DNA of 64,000 nucleotides from Misgurnus anguillicaudatus. Lineage: Eukaryota; Chordata; Actinopteri; Cypriniformes; Cobitidae. The position numbers and the translations under genes are program-made. This document shows positions 45,216-62,150 of the stretch, piece by piece. The stretch lies in the NCBI RefSeq assembly GCF_027580225.2, contig NC_073358.2, positions 29,724,501-29,788,500 on the forward strand, read 5' to 3'. The notes under the pieces were generated by a model, which was not told where the DNA came from, ran no database searches, and saw only the letters and a program-made list of their open reading frames with translations. Each line of letters begins with the position of its first letter. Position 1 is the stretch's first letter.

Positions 45216-47388
45216 ATACACATGCTGTTTGTCTCTATACAGCTACAGAGGATAAATGTTGCTGGGCTACAATGTGAATGGATCAGAAAGAGATTCAACC
45301 CCTCACATGGAGAGCATTCACTGCCCTACTACATCTATGCTTGTAATACCGCTCTTGCTCATTCACACAAACACACATGGATTCGAAAAAGTTACATTAA
45401 TAGAGGATATAATCAAAGTGAGACATGGGGAGTAAAGTGTGTGTGTCTGCGGAAATATCTGCTCGCTTTATGTTGCTTTTAATAGTCTGATCTGATGATG
45501 TCACTCAACTGTGCTTAAATGTGGTGACTGCTTTTAATTATCTGGTTTTATTCAAGTAATGGATATTGTTTTTATATTACTGAATAAATTTAATCTTGGG
45601 TTACACCAGTGACATTTCAGACCAGGCTGAAATAGCCCCTCATGCCTTTTTACTTTTTACAGTGTAGCCTTTGTAGTCCAGTTTCACCTCATTTGAACTT
45701 TTTTTGTTTTCTTTAGAATTTAAATGTGCAAATTTTCTTTGTAAAAAATCTTCTTTTGGCCTTCATTCTGCCTAATTTGCACTATACACACAAACAAACA
45801 ATGGCAGTAAATAGTCAGCATTATCAAATCAGATCAGTCTAGTCTGCTTTCATCATCCTGCAATTAGCCTAAATGTATTTATAGGGCTTGTTAGTTCTGG
45901 GTTTGTTTATGTTTGCATTTTAACCATGACATTTAAAGATTAGTTTGTGTACAGTTACTAATGTTGATGGCAAACTGCTGTTTGTATACTGCATATCAGT
46001 GTTATCATAAACTCCTGAAATCATTCATATTTGTGGGTTTACCGTGAAAGGTATATGCTTTACCTTGTGTGACTCTGATCCTCAAGACTATTGAGGATCC
46101 TAAATGCTGAATCAAAGGAGAATTTTAGCCATTTCAAGTTTTGTAAACTGCAGCAGCTTGGCGTTTATTGGCGTTAAACCATTTTCAGTTTCAGATTTGT
46201 GGATGTAAGAGCAAAACATTTTGACCACCTATGTTTGTGTAGCCTATTGTTTTTTTATTTGATGCTGGCCACAAAAACATTAACTCACTTTGAAGCATTC
46301 AATCTTTAACTTCCTGTCTCATTTGTTCACTCTATAACCTCTAAACTATCCCGTATTTTTCAACGTCTTATCGAAAATAATAATAATAATAAAGTTTAGC
46401 TGATGAAAGTTACAGGCCAAAATGTGTTAATTTTTCATGTTTTATAATGTATTTATTATAAAATTCTTATCCGTCATATATCTGTCTTCAACATGATTAT
46501 TATTATAACTTTTTGTTGTTGTAGTATATAATTATGGTACCCTTAATTTTTTTTGTAAACATAAGCTGTGTAAAAAAGCACAAAATGTTTCTGACAGCCG
46601 AAATATGTTCTTTGTAAAAAAAAATGTTTTTGACATTTAAATGATATGGAAGGTTTAAAAGGGTAAATTTGTGTTTACTTATATAAGCGGGGAGGCATTT
46701 GGCTGTCGATACCCGCGTCTTTTTGTGGGGGATTTGGTCTCGGGATTTGTTATTATCTGTTCTAGTCAAACAATTATTCTGTCAGTTTTGAGCACTAAAA
46801 AAACAATACGTATTTTCATAAATTTGCAAAAGATATGCAATTAGCAAAGTATAAATAGACGCGGAAATCAAAAGCAAGCAAATAAGACACAGAAAAATTC
46901 AGATTTATTTGTATTATATATATATATATATATATGTATATACTTAATATATGTAGTAGTATTTATTATTATTATTATTATTGTCTTGCTTAGTTAATTA
47001 ATTAATTAATTAATTATTTTTAATCCCTCAACAGTTTAGCTAATTTATTTTTAAGTATGTTATTGCAATACACGTGTATTTGTGACCAGATACTGTTTTG
47101 TTTATATTGCACATAATTGTTTAATCAAGATCTGTCTATGAAAAAATGTGTATAAAAACTAAACAGTGCAGTTAGTAAATTAATGTCATAAAGTCACGTA
47201 AAAGAGCTTTTATAACCCGAGTTATTATTATAGATTATTATTGCGAAATTGAAAATCGCCGAAAAAAGCAACTTAACTGCAAACGACAAACATGGAGAAG
47301 AAAATGAATAATGTGGGTTGCACTTAATGAAAAAATGTTTTAGATTACTAAAATTAGATATACTTTCGTGTACTGGTGGTCTAAAAGC

Positions 47389-47421
<33 letters not shown>

Positions 47422-48479
47422 GGTACAATAACAGTTATAAGCCTACTACTGACCACCTGCTATGACAACCCTATAATCGCATTGACATAAACTGACATAT
47501 ATTTTTATCTATTAATAAGTTAGGCGTGTGTATGTGTATTGATTTTTGTAGTTAGGTTAATGGTAAATAAAAACAGATGGAATTATGGGCCTATATAAAC
47601 TTCTCTTTTTCCTGTGTCTGATGATGTTTGTGTGCGTGCGTGTGTGTGTGTAATAAGTGCCCAATATGGGAATAAAATGCATGCTTATTATTTTAAAATG
47701 ACGATGCAATAGCTCCCCCAACTCTTAAAATTATTATATAATTTAAACGAGCTTATTGTAGCCTAAATATATCCTGTTGGTGCTTGAAAGCAAAAGCTTC
47801 TGGCACGGTTTGTGACCGGAGAATCGGGGTTGCTTCCCCTTTTAGCTTGTCTACTATGATCAACATCAAGACGCTTGTATTTATCTACACATGCAAAATG
47901 ACGTCTGAATAGATGCTCTCTAATTTAGACAAAGGAAATTATATATTATGGTAAATGCATGATATGTGTCATAAAATGTAATCTATATTTAGCTTTTATC
48001 TGTGGACTGTTTACCCTAGTCATGTTTGTCTCCAGCAAGCAGTAGCATGGTTACATCACTGTGGCACTACTCTATTTGAGTGCATGTAAGCGTGCGAGCG
48101 TTTCCTGTCCCATTGGCCTACTGAACTATCTGTGCATTTCCTTTACGTCTACTCCAGATACCCCCTTTTTGCGCTCTTTGGCGGAGTCTCCATACAAAAA
48201 TACAGTTTTTAAAATGAGTAATTTTAATCAGTAATAGTTAATTTTAAACAATGTGTGCTCCACATTTACTGCCTAAAAATATTTTGATGTGAAATCAAAA
48301 TCTGTTGATGTGAAACATTTCGGTATCAATCGTCGGCCAAACAATTATCCTGTATAAGAATCCAAAGAGAATTATGATAGGTCCCAGTGGCATTTGCTGA
48401 AGTTGGGCAAACTGGCTTTCTTCCATCCCTATAAAGAAAAACATTTCGGCCTCTGTTAAACTGACCGTTTTTTCTGTCT
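44766..48479. other. Intergenic DNA with simple repeats
   Basis: No supported gene. It contains a purine-rich (GA) tract at about 44935-45040, a (CA)n tract at about 45165-45213, TTA/ATT tracts near 46964-47020 and a (TAA)n run at about 47390-47421. The frames over the purine and CA tracts are artefacts. Confidence 0.6.
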
Positions 48480-48720
48480 CTAGCCCACTGTGTAAAATAA
48501 ATTCTGGCCCCTACAGTGACCGCAGATGACAAAAAGAAAAAGTGTAGAAGAGTTTACTCCCATGGACAGGGCCAGCTGGTTCAGATCACGCCGATTATCA
48601 TCGACCTGAGGGCAGGGAAACAACACGTTTCTCACCCCAGTGACACTATGCTGTCGCTGGGTAGTAATTACAGAGATAAATGTGGGAAAGAACATGCGAT
48701 ACGTAGGCCATGATGTGAAA
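48480..48720. promoter_or_regulatory. Candidate conserved non-coding element 3' of foxd1
   Basis: A repeat-free stretch of even composition, 1.6-1.9 kb beyond the foxd1 stop codon. It holds words such as GGGTAGTAATTACAGAGATA (a TAATTA homeodomain core) and AAATGTGGGAAAG, between AT-rich flanks. Open frames on both strands overlap it, as expected for stop-poor non-coding DNA. Regulatory role is inferred from position and composition only. Confidence 0.33.
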
Positions 48721-50231
48721 CCGACACTGCCGCTTCGGTTGTCTGCTAGTGATGAGTGCACGTTCTGAAATTAAGGGATAAGAAAATGTAAAAGTTACTA
48801 TCGTATATAAAATATTCAGGTCTATCTCTAAATGTGCCACCTCGTGCGGAATGAAAATGTCTTGATTTAATGAAATGATTGCAGATTATTTGCAATATTA
48901 TTTTTAAAATATATTATATATAACCCGTTTTAAGCCATTTTGTTCTTTATTCAGTCCCAATTTAACAATGCTATTTCTAGCTATCATGTTGTTTTATAAA
49001 CGGGATCTTACTAAACTTTTAAAGAGCTTTATTTTAATTTTATTTTAAGTTTAGCTACAAAATATACTATACTATATATAGTTTCTGAAATTGCGTGCCT
49101 ATTCCACCATGTTGTCAAGCCAAGGTCAAGCACCCACACCACTCAGATTCTTCAAAGCAGGCAATTTTACAATGTTTGGATAAGCAACACACATTGTCCT
49201 TTCATTGATAAATGATAAATGGGTGGCAAAGTGTCAAATCACTTACTTTGTATTGTTTTAAGAGCGTGACCACAACAGTTCACACAGAGATCTCACTTTA
49301 TCTAGGCAGAAATCAAATATCAGTAAAATATGCATCCGGGATCGTTTTTTTCTGGAGTAAGTCACCTACCGAATTTAACTCGTCATATGGCTGAAAAGAA
49401 AACTCCGTTATATTGCTTTTCATTTTACAACATTCTTTAATGTTTAGAGTTTAACTGCGCCTCTCTCTTACTTGTTTTTCCTCGAGCAATGCATGACGCC
49501 ATCTCCACAAATGCTACCACAGCAAAAACTACAGTCACGTGTAAAGAGTTTTGTCTACTTGGTGTTGGTTAAAATTTGTGCTCTTGTTTTTGCTTTCATT
49601 AATCTTCTTGTTCTTTAAATATTGCACTGGTTTAATTAAGGAATATTTATAAAACATAATAAAATTTGTGGGTAACCTTTTCTGTAAAATCGACTTAATA
49701 CTGATAAAGCCTGATTAACGGTCATCAATGGCTATATCCCAACATTAGTGCGTTTTTCTGCCTTGGTTAAATTATTTTTCACTGGATTAATACGACATAC
49801 AAAGGCAGTGTATTGCAGTGATATTATTTGATGATTTAATTGAACCTATCAATAAGGTAATTTCCACTCATCTTGCTTTGTAAAACAATATTTATTATTG
49901 AAAAACAGACCGTGTAAAAAATATCACACTCCGAGTATACAATATCAAAGAATGTACATTGTTTATTAAGCTACTGAGAAGTACACGTTGTATAAAAATG
50001 CTTGCTTTTAACCCTCCTGAATTTTCATTACAAAGTACAAATTGCTAAACTAAAAACATCGTGTTTTCACACACAAGATATCATTGTAGACATTTGAAAT
50101 TTTATTTTATCGCCTGTTCAAAAATGTTGTCCTGAGACGCCCTGTGCAGCGATTACCACAATCACATTGACGACGAAAAGTTCGTGGGGGCAGAAATTAG
50201 ATTAAACTAAACATGTTAACATAAATATATA
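48721..50231. other. Intergenic DNA downstream of foxd1
   Basis: AT-rich, no supported ORF. Further reverse-complement AATAAA words (TTTATT at 49891 and 49962) could serve as distal foxd1 polyadenylation signals, giving a 3' UTR of about 400-470 nt. Confidence 0.5.
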
Positions 50232-50237
50232 TTTATT
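50232..50237 (-). terminator. Candidate foxd1 polyadenylation signal
   Basis: AATAAA on the minus strand (TTTATT on plus), about 125 nt past the foxd1 stop codon. It is the first canonical signal downstream. Distal alternatives exist at 49962 and 49891. Confidence 0.5.
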
Positions 50238-50359
50238 ATTTTACAGCGTGAATATAGGCACGGAAGTGTTAATGTCCAACATTCAGCTGCTCTTTATAAA
50301 CAATACAAAAATAATCCTACCTTAAACACAGGAGTGTATCGCTTTAAAAAAACAAAAAA

Positions 50360-51403
50360 TTAACAGCCACTTGTGCCACTGACAATCCTGTTTGCGTACG
50401 TTTCGTGTAAAGAGGTCGGTCCGTGCAAGACTCCCGGTAGTGAACGTGGCGTATTTGGGGAGTGCTGAGACGCGAGGGTCGGCGGCAGCACCGGGACCAC
50501 CGGGGAAGTCCGTAAGGCACAGTGCGATTGCGTTGGGCTTAAAGAGCTCCCAATTATGCTGTCTATGGAGAAGGGTGAACGGTGAACCGGGGACTTAGCC
50601 GCAGTCTGTATGGGGGGTGAGAGACCGGGACTTAGGGGAGGATAGAAGCGGGAACAGGTGAGCTCTGTAGTGGTTGGCATGAGGGAAGGCGCGGGGATGA
50701 GAGTTCCGGTGTGGGGATGCCGGGACGCGGATGGCGGCTGCTGCTGCTGTTGCTGAAAGGCAAGAAGCGCAGTATGTGCATGATAGGACTGAAGCTGTAG
50801 ACCGTATCCGCAACCGTAAGGTCCGTACCCGTACGCAGCGGTCGCGGGGAGAAAGCCTCCGTGTTCCCGGAGAAGTTCCGGCGCCTGCTGGCGTTTAAAG
50901 CGTTTCCGACGTCGTAAAAAGCTCCCGTTATCAAACATGTCTGCTGACTCTGGGTCCAGTGTCCAGTAGTTGCCTTTACCGGGGTTCCCAGGTTCCCGTG
51001 GTATCTTGACGAAACAGTCGTTTAAGGACAGGTTGTGTCGAATTGAATTCTGCCAAGCTGGGAACTTTTCCCGATAGTATGGAAATCTGTTACTGATGAA
51101 GTCGCATATCTCGCTGAGCGTCAGGCGCTTCTTGGGACTTTGGAGGATTGCCATGGTGATGAGTGCGATGTAGGAGTATGGGGGTTTCACCAGGGTGTTT
51201 TTGGTCGCTGGCTTGTAGGGGTCCCGTGCGGCGGAGGGGTCCACACAAGGTGGGGAACCGCTGAGCAGAATCTCGTCGTGCATCTGAGCCACTTCGTCCA
51301 CGTAGGAGCGCGTATGTCCGTCATCGTCTCCTTCCCCAACCACGTCGATGTCGGTCTCCTCTGAGAGCACGGACGCATCCGACATTTCAGAGCTCAAAGT
51401 CAT
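50360..51403 (-). CDS. foxd1: Forkhead box protein D1
   Basis: Intronless 347-residue forkhead transcription factor acting in the nucleus. In vertebrates FOXD1 patterns renal stroma and temporal retina. In order: an acidic N-terminus starting [11 protein letters not shown] with [11 protein letters not shown] (15-25), a hallmark of FoxD1/FoxD3; the forkhead domain (about 72-165, from [16 protein letters not shown]) with recognition helix [13 protein letters not shown] (119-131); basic tail RRRKRFKR (164-171); a Q6 run (217-222); LSPGLSPP (257-264); FSIDSIIG (278-285), an Eh1-like Groucho-binding motif; and a C-terminus ending SGTSGC, comparable to the SGCHF end of human FOXD1. Human FOXD1 is longer, mainly in Ala/Gly/Pro-rich linkers. 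The start is the only Met giving the conserved N-terminus. FoxD1 identity is supported by the btf3 and ankra2 neighbours. Confidence 0.96.
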   Translation of the reverse strand: MTLSSEMSDASVLSEETDIDVVGEGDDDGHTRSYVDEVAQMHDEILLSGSPPCVDPSAARDPYKPATKNTLVKPPYSYIALITMAILQSPKKRLTLSEICDFISNRFPYYREKFPAWQNSIRHNLSLNDCFVKIPREPGNPGKGNYWTLDPESADMFDNGSFLRRRKRFKRQQAPELLREHGGFLPATAAYGYGPYGCGYGLQLQSYHAHTALLAFQQQQQQPPSASRHPHTGTLIPAPSLMPTTTELTCSRFYPPLSPGLSPPIQTAAKSPVHRSPFSIDSIIGSSLSPTQSHCALRTSPVVPVLPPTLASQHSPNTPRSLPGVLHGPTSLHETYANRIVSGTSGC

Positions 51404-51698
51404 GGCTCTCTCTTGGTCCCTGATGGGTTACGGCGTACGCGCTGGATGTGTTGAGCCTGTTACCTGCCCTCTCGATTCGAGAGAGCTCATATGACGCTTT
51501 GGGCAGATGCGCGACAGGCAGAGAGGACGTGCCAGCGTGCCACCAGTGCCATAGGCTTTTAATGGATCAGTGTCGGCTTTGAATCAATAGGTCGGTTAGA
51601 TCCCAACATCCACACGCTTATTCTGTCGGGGGAGTATAGGGGTAGACCCTCCTAAAGGCCAAACCAGGATTCCAAAGAGGGCGGACCTTTCCTGGCGC

Positions 51699-51704
51699 TT
51701 TATA
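51699..51704 (-). promoter_or_regulatory. TATA box, foxd1 core promoter
   Basis: TATAAA on the minus strand in the context GTATAAAGCGCCAGG. A transcription start about 30 bp downstream would be near 51670, giving a 5' UTR of about 265 nt without introns. The sequence between here and the start codon is GC-richer than the flanks, as expected of a developmental promoter. Confidence 0.6.
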
Positions 51705-51749
51705 CTACCTCCCTGATCACATGACAACAAAGCGTCACCATTGCTATGG

Positions 51750-54700
51750 AGGAGATAAAGAATATCAGTCAGAAAGCGATCTTTGAATAATAACTCAAAC
51801 ATCTGTGAAGCTCTATGGGTATATTTAGTGCCTATTATTTCTTGGAGTTTTCATTTCCTGGATAAAATGCTGCTGTCTTCTTCAACAGCCTATTGATTCG
51901 GCAAAATTCAGCGCATTAAGCACATCGTAATGGTAGGACCCTCCCCTATTATTATATTTTATTTTTTACAGTAAAATGAAACCAGCCATAAATGGTTTAA
52001 CTACTTATTCGTTTGGGGATTGCGTTTAATGTCAGGTTCCTGGACATTGAAAGTTTTGGAATTGTAGTTTAGTTGATTTTTTAAAAATGCTTTCACATAT
52101 TCGCTGGCTTTTATGTCCGCCTCAGTACGCATAGTAGTTTGCGTGACACGGGAGTGCTCCAGATCATCCGCGAGCCATTGGTAATGGAAAAAAGTCAGCT
52201 GTTAACTCGCATCAGTCACGCGGATCACGAAAAAGCATTCGAGCCTGTGAAAAGACGGTGCACTTGCGCGCGTGACAAATTGTCGTATCCATAGTTAAAA
52301 TATTCAGCTGATAATTGAAATCTACAGTAGACTATAAACGACTATTTTTTCAGTATTTTATTTTTTTAATATAGCACAGTTTGTGCTCTGTTTTCATAAT
52401 GACACATGCGTCCAACGTGCACAAATGAAACAACAGACTTTACAATAATGTTGATAATATTTACGACATGGTATAAAATACTGCTTATAAATACACAATC
52501 AGACACCGACAATTCATGCCTCATAAAATAACAAAGTTAAAATGTATTAATCTATTATTCAATATTAAACATATTTAAATGCAAACACATATTCCCTTTC
52601 AAAAAGGATTCTTGGATGAAAACAGACCTATACTGTTTATTTGATTTTTTCTTTTAAAGGAAAGTGTCTGTCTCTGTCTTCTGTCTGTTTCTTTCTCATG
52701 TTTGTTATTACCAACCACAGTGAGTCCGAACGCAAGTATTCACAAAATGTGAATAAATTAGAGAAAATCCATCAGCTATGAAATCTAAAGTTAAAGTTAA
52801 TAAAGCACTTACACACATTGCATTAAAATTAAATTATATAATTAAATATCAATTGTTTCTCACTATTTTTAATTAATGAATGTTCTTACTTAAATGAAAT
52901 AATTAAAATAAAATTAACTGTTATAGCCTAGGTATTAATGCCAGTCAAAACACAACATTAATTGTAACCTAACAATTTGTTTTCTATAATAACAACAAAA
53001 ATCATAATAAAATCCTTATTGATGATAATAATAATAACTTATAGCTTTATTTTATTATCCAGATATATTATTTAATATATAATTGTAATATATTTCACAA
53101 GCAAACAAAGAGTGGCTCAGCAGTAACTTATTTTCTATTAGCTTTAACAATTAAAAGAAGAGAAAAAACAGTAAAACAGAGAAATTGCATTTAAAGTTAC
53201 TACTAAAACAACTTGTGGTAGGAGTGATGAAAACATACTCCAAAAGACACACAACATTGACCCATGGAAACTCGTGGATACGACCAAAAATAAAAACTTT
53301 TCAAACTTCTCAAAATGAATTATCTTTTCGTTTATTATTACAGTCCCATGTTGGTTCTTCTAAGGATGCAGTGTGTTTAAGGATATTTTTGCATGATGGC
53401 AAAAACATCTGGTCCGGTTTGATGGCCGTTTTATGGTGACTCATGTGGTCAGGCTTGTGGACCTAACATATATTTACTTCATCCAGAGCTGAAAGAGTGC
53501 CATCTCGCGGCAGTTTGATCATTCTCTGACCTGTTCACATTGTTTATCTAAATTCCAGCCACGGTCAGTTTTTGTTTGTTATTAAGCCTATTAAGAAACA
53601 AAGTCAAATAAACAAAATCTCTGACGGGTTTGATGGAATCCGTTATGATTATGGGAATAGCTTTTGTTTTGACTATACTCTTTACAAACAATGTATTATT
53701 TAATTATGAAAAATTAAATAAAATATTAAATAATTTTTAAGTATCTGTATTTTCCATTATTTCTTGAAGTTGGCTATTTTTATATGTTTGGCAAATTATC
53801 CTTGTTAATGACTTTATTTTAGTTTAATTAAAATTCAATATGTTTTGTCCTGATTTAAATAAATGTTTAGAAATGTCATCTGAAACTACTACGCGGATGA
53901 CAGAGAAATCAAGATCGTATCATAATTTTACATTAAGCTATATTTACACAGTCTAGCTAAATCTAAATTGTGCTCCAAATTTGTTGTTAAAATTCGCAGC
54001 AAGTGAAACACAATACATTTTCCTTGTGGGTTACACAACGGCAATCATACTATATTGGACTTACAGGTGACACGGTATGTTAAGATATAGGCTAAAAATT
54101 TGGTCAAATAATTTTCTGGAAAATAAACTTTAAGTTGCTTTTAGCTGAAATGTAATACCAAGAGAGTGTCGAGTTCAAATGCTACAAACATGATCACAAG
54201 TCAATTCGTTATTAAAAATAGCCTTATGTTGAATGGCTGATGGTTGAACAATATTTATTGGGAGTGCATGCACAGTTATCTTGGACACCACAATGACTGG
54301 AAGTGATGCGCTTCTGTTGGCTCCTCATAATTGTCATGCTCGTGCGAGTGAATGAACAAGAGTTTTGAGTACTGGGCGACGTGAGTCGGGTCATTGCTCG
54401 TATGTGTGTATTAAACCAGCTTAAACCACATCTGAAGTGTTTCTAAAGTCCTGAAGGGTTGAGCCACATACGCTTTTCGTGGCACGGGATAACATGAAAG
54501 CACTGAATGAGCGAACGCAACTGGGGCTCTGATGACAAATCCCATAAATGTAATTTAAATTTTCTAGGTTTGAATGGATTACGCGAGGTGTACAATTAAT
54601 TTCAAATGCAAAACGTATATTTGGTGAAGATAAACCTGGTTAAATGGTGCGTTTTAAGCTTGCTTGAAAAATTATGTTGCCCTTCAAAAGATAGACCCCA

Positions 54701-55260
54701 CAACCATGCTTCGACTAGCTTTGTTCTGACTGTGGATGTGTATATAAACCTTTTGAGAAGTGCGAAGAGAAGATGTTCTTTTTTACATGATCACAAATTA
54801 TTTCAAGATTTACATGTGCACACCCAGACGTCACAATTTCATGCTATGTGGACTTTTTAATATGAATTTTTTTTAAAAAAGAGGTCCCTGTCTGGTGCAT
54901 AATAAGCCTTCTTCGATTTTCCTATATAGACAAACAGGTCATCATCCCTATAGACACTATAGCTTGAGCGCGTGCTTTAATCGACAGTTCCGTTAACTTA
55001 CATTAGGTTAAATTGTTACATATATTCTCCCCTATTAAGTATTCAGTATTGGTGATTCGCACATAAAACGCAATTAGTTGTCGTTTTAGAAAAGTGTGCA
55101 TGTTCTATAGCCGTAATTGCACTTTATAGATTTTCCATGAATTATTATGAGCCCCTACTAAAACAGACCTTTGATTTTATTAACGTTTATATAGTATGGT
55201 CATATTTGGACTGAAAGAACTCCCCAGACTTTTTCACACATTTTTATTTGTACATCTTGG
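51750..55260. other. foxd1 upstream / foxd1-btf3 intergenic region
   Basis: No coding sequence supported. Bases 52090-52280 are CpG-richer and include an inverted CCAAT motif near 52177; they may be the distal foxd1 promoter. The rest is AT-rich with short low-complexity runs. Any foxd1 enhancers here cannot be recognised without comparison. Confidence 0.5.
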
Positions 55261-55704
55261 TTAAAGGGATAGTTCACCCCACAAATGAAAATTCTGTCAT
55301 CATTTACTCATCCTCATGTTGTTCTGAACCTGTATGAATTTGTTTTTTTCGGATGAACACAAAAGAAGATGTTTTGAGAAATGATGGTAAACACACAGCA
55401 GATAGTGACCATTGACTTCCATAGCAGGAACAACATATTTTGGCAGTATTGTGATAAATGATGAAAAAAATATTTTGATAAATGATGATAAACACACAGT
55501 GGACGGTACCCATTAAATTTCATCATAGTTTTTTTATTCCCACTATGGAAGTCACTGGTTACAACCATCTGTATGTTTACCATAATTTCTCAAAACATCT
55601 TATTTTGTGTTCATCAGAAAAAATAAATTCATACAGGTTTAGAACAACATAAGGATGAGTAAATGATGACAGAATTTTCATTTTAAGGTGAACTATCCCT
55701 TTAA
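55261..55704. mobile_element. Foldback MITE, TTAAAGGGATAGTTCACC ends
   Basis: Left end TTAAAGGGATAGTTCACCCC and right end GGTGAACTATCCCTTTAA. The complementarity extends inward through AAATGAAAATTCTGTCATCA and beyond, and TTAA lies at both borders. A very common non-autonomous fish element. A second, shorter copy lies in an ankra2 intron at 62366-62580. Confidence 0.93.
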
Positions 55705-55894
55705 GACATGCACTAGCCTGCAACCAGATGCAAGGAATAATGGATTTTAAAATTGTATTTGTCCTATGAATCATAGTGGACTGTTATTAATTATTGTTGT
55801 TGTGTAATTTATAACTCACTTGTCACCAAAAGACCCGACCATACTAGCTATTCTTGCCCAGAGTGCAGGAAGGCAGGCACTGTGGTTCCAGCCC

Positions 55895-56045
55895 ACTGCA
55901 GCGCATTTCAGTCGTGTCGTCACTTCCGTCTTCCTCTCTTGCTTCCATCTTGCTCTCCGCGTGTGTTTGCTGCTGGCGTGCAGGTCAGTGAGGAGCTCTA
56001 AATACTATATTTCCTGCACAACCACTCTTCGTTACGAGGCTCAAG
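55895..56045 (+). promoter_or_regulatory. btf3: btf3 promoter and probable non-coding exon 1
   Basis: A housekeeping-type initiation region: CACTTCCG (ETS-type site) near 55920, a pyrimidine-rich CTTCCTCTCTTGCTTCC, and CCATCTTG (inverted YY1 site) near 55946, an arrangement typical of translation-machinery genes with pyrimidine-tract starts. A donor-like CTCAAG/GTAAAT at 56045/56046 would end a 5' UTR exon of about 110 nt, joined to the ATG exon at 56800. A second possible leader exon ends at AAAACCT/GTAAGT (56563/56564). Neither is proven without transcripts. Confidence 0.5.
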
Positions 56046-56721
56046 GTAAATAAGGAACTTATTTACCAAAATCGGCTGATGTTTTGTAGGATTCATCCGC
56101 AAAAAGATGTCGCAGTCGGCTCGGGTGAGACTCGGCCCTCTCGGGAGACAGGCCTGAGAGCGCACGAGACTAGCGTTGCTGCTAACTTACTGCAAACAAA
56201 CAGCACGAGTCTTCAGGCGGGACCGATTTACGTTACGTTTGTTGCGTTTGTATATAAATACCTAATGTTAAGAGTTCGTTGATGAAGTTCTTTGTTACTA
56301 AATTTACCTTCAGCTTCTCTGTATTCTCAATTGGCTAATTTCTTCCTTTGTGATCCGAGTTTTCGTTTATTCGCAGAGAAACCGTCGCATTAATTGGATA
56401 ACTTGGTAGTCTGAAACTCGATTGGGTGAATATCAAGTTGTAAGCGTTATATAAATGACAGCTGCCTGACTTTGAATGTTTCAGTCAGGTGGTCGTTCTT
56501 GTTCCTCTGTCGTGAGTCGTGACAAACCAGTTCCTATCTTTTTCTCGTTAGGCCTTAAAACCTGTAAGTTACTTGCTGCTGCTCCGCTCGACTTTTTCTG
56601 TCTTTGAGCTTGAAATGTTGAGCAAGGATCTGAGTGTAACGTTTAAGTTGTTTACGCGGCTTAACTGTTATATGTTTAAAAAAATTCTGGGCGTATGAGA
56701 GAAGTCTGCTTGTCCTTGTGA

Positions 56722-60551
<3,830 letters not shown>

Positions 60552-60839
60552 CTTCATGGGAAGGAAATGCGTTAAATCTCCGGTCTCCGCAGAGACATGT
60601 GGGACTTTATTTCAGTTTCTTTTATAAACATATTGCACCCCAAAATCTTTTTTCATGCACTGCTGTGACCCCATTGTGTCGAGGCAGAGAGCGTGAGATT
60701 ATTTGCACCGCACAAGTTCATGCACAGTTTTTTGAGTGTGTGTGTGTGTTTGCTTGTGCGGTATAAGAGGCATCTTTGCCTCCACCTTCCCTGTTACTGA
60801 GGCTTAGTTGTTTGCAGCCTATCCGAATCAACATCTGGA

Positions 60840-60845
60840 AATAAA
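60840..60845 (+). terminator. btf3: btf3 polyadenylation signal
   Basis: AATAAA about 290 nt after the btf3 stop codon, followed by a TGTTTTGTCTTT-type GU/U-rich downstream element near 60883. The cleavage site is expected near 60860-60870. Confidence 0.85.
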
Positions 60846-60870
60846 CATTTGCTATTGTCAAAAAGCTTAT

Positions 60871-61128
60871 TAAATACACATTTGTTTTGTCTTTATTGGT
60901 GTTGAGGTCAGAATTTTTTTTGTTAGCTTTAACAATGTCACCCAGTTAAGACAGGTTGGAGAAAAAACATCAGAAAATACACTTGGTTAGGGATAAGTGT
61001 TTTTTTAAGCTATAAAAGACTTTGTAAAGTAAGAGGTAATAACAAGCTAAATTTCAATGTAGCATAAATAAATGTGAAGAAGTCAAGGTATAAGACATAG
61101 CAGACTTGTTTTGTAGTTTAAATAATGG
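60871..61128. other. Short spacer between convergent btf3 and ankra2 3' ends
   Basis: About 260 bp of AT-rich DNA with no feature. The two genes are tail to tail. Confidence 0.7.
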
Positions 61129-61134
61129 TTTATT
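61129..61134 (-). terminator. ankra2: Candidate ankra2 polyadenylation signal
   Basis: AATAAA on the minus strand (TTTATT on plus), about 480 nt past the ankra2 stop codon. It leaves a gap of about 280 bp to the btf3 signal. Confidence 0.55.
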
Positions 61135-61610
61135 TACAATGTCATAGCACCAAATTGAATCTAAATACAATTTTTGCAGAAGCACAAACTGCAACTTTTG
61201 TATCTTGAATTAAAACGTAGACACCTTTATGTAAATAACATGACTGCAACAGTTTTTCTCCAATTATTTTTTTAAGCATCCATTATTTAGTTCACCTAAC
61301 ATTTATGAGCCATATTCATTCCATGTAAAACAGCTTATTTGCAGCAAGTTCATTTTGAAGTACACAATGCAACTACGCATCTGTTAACGGAAATCACGAC
61401 AAAACAAGACTCACACACACAAATTAACACTCTTAAATTCAGATGTCTTGTAATAAACTTAATGATAGACCAAAAAACATCGACAACTTCATATAAAGCT
61501 GGTGAGTATCACACGTGCAAAATATTGTCCACTTCATCAGTTCACTAACCGTAAACACTTATTTTCTCAAAGCCCCCTTGTACTTCCTCTCTCAGTGTCG
61601 CTTGCCATGG

Positions 61611-62084
61611 TCATTCTTTGATACCTTGCAGAAGCTTTAGAAGATGTGCCTCCAAGACCTGTTGAACTGAGAAGCAGTTGGAAAGACTACAGTTATGTCT
61701 GATATCTAAAATTTTATGTTTTTAAGTCTGTATGTAATGCTTCATGTCATTACCCATATATTGAGACTAATACATTTATAGTTACCATTTCTATGACCCA
61801 TTGCCACAGCCATGTCCATAGCGTTGAAACCAGAATCTGATTCCATGGTGGGGTCAGATCCACTCTCTGGTGAGTGAAGTAACAGTTATTACACTACAAC
61901 AGACTAAACTTGAGGACTTATGAAGGAAACTTAAAGGAATGCAATACAATTAACCAGAATTAATTTTAAGATTTTACCTAAGAGGATTTCCACACAACGA
62001 ACATGATTACCGTGAACTGCATAAAGTAACGGAGCTCCACCATTCTGGAATTAAAGTGCAGTAACCACAATCAGTGCGTAAGTC

Positions 62085-62150
<66 letters not shown>

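Noticed and set aside
50392..50934. Additional ORFs on both strands inside foxd1
   Set aside because: Shadow frames of the GC-rich foxd1 coding sequence.
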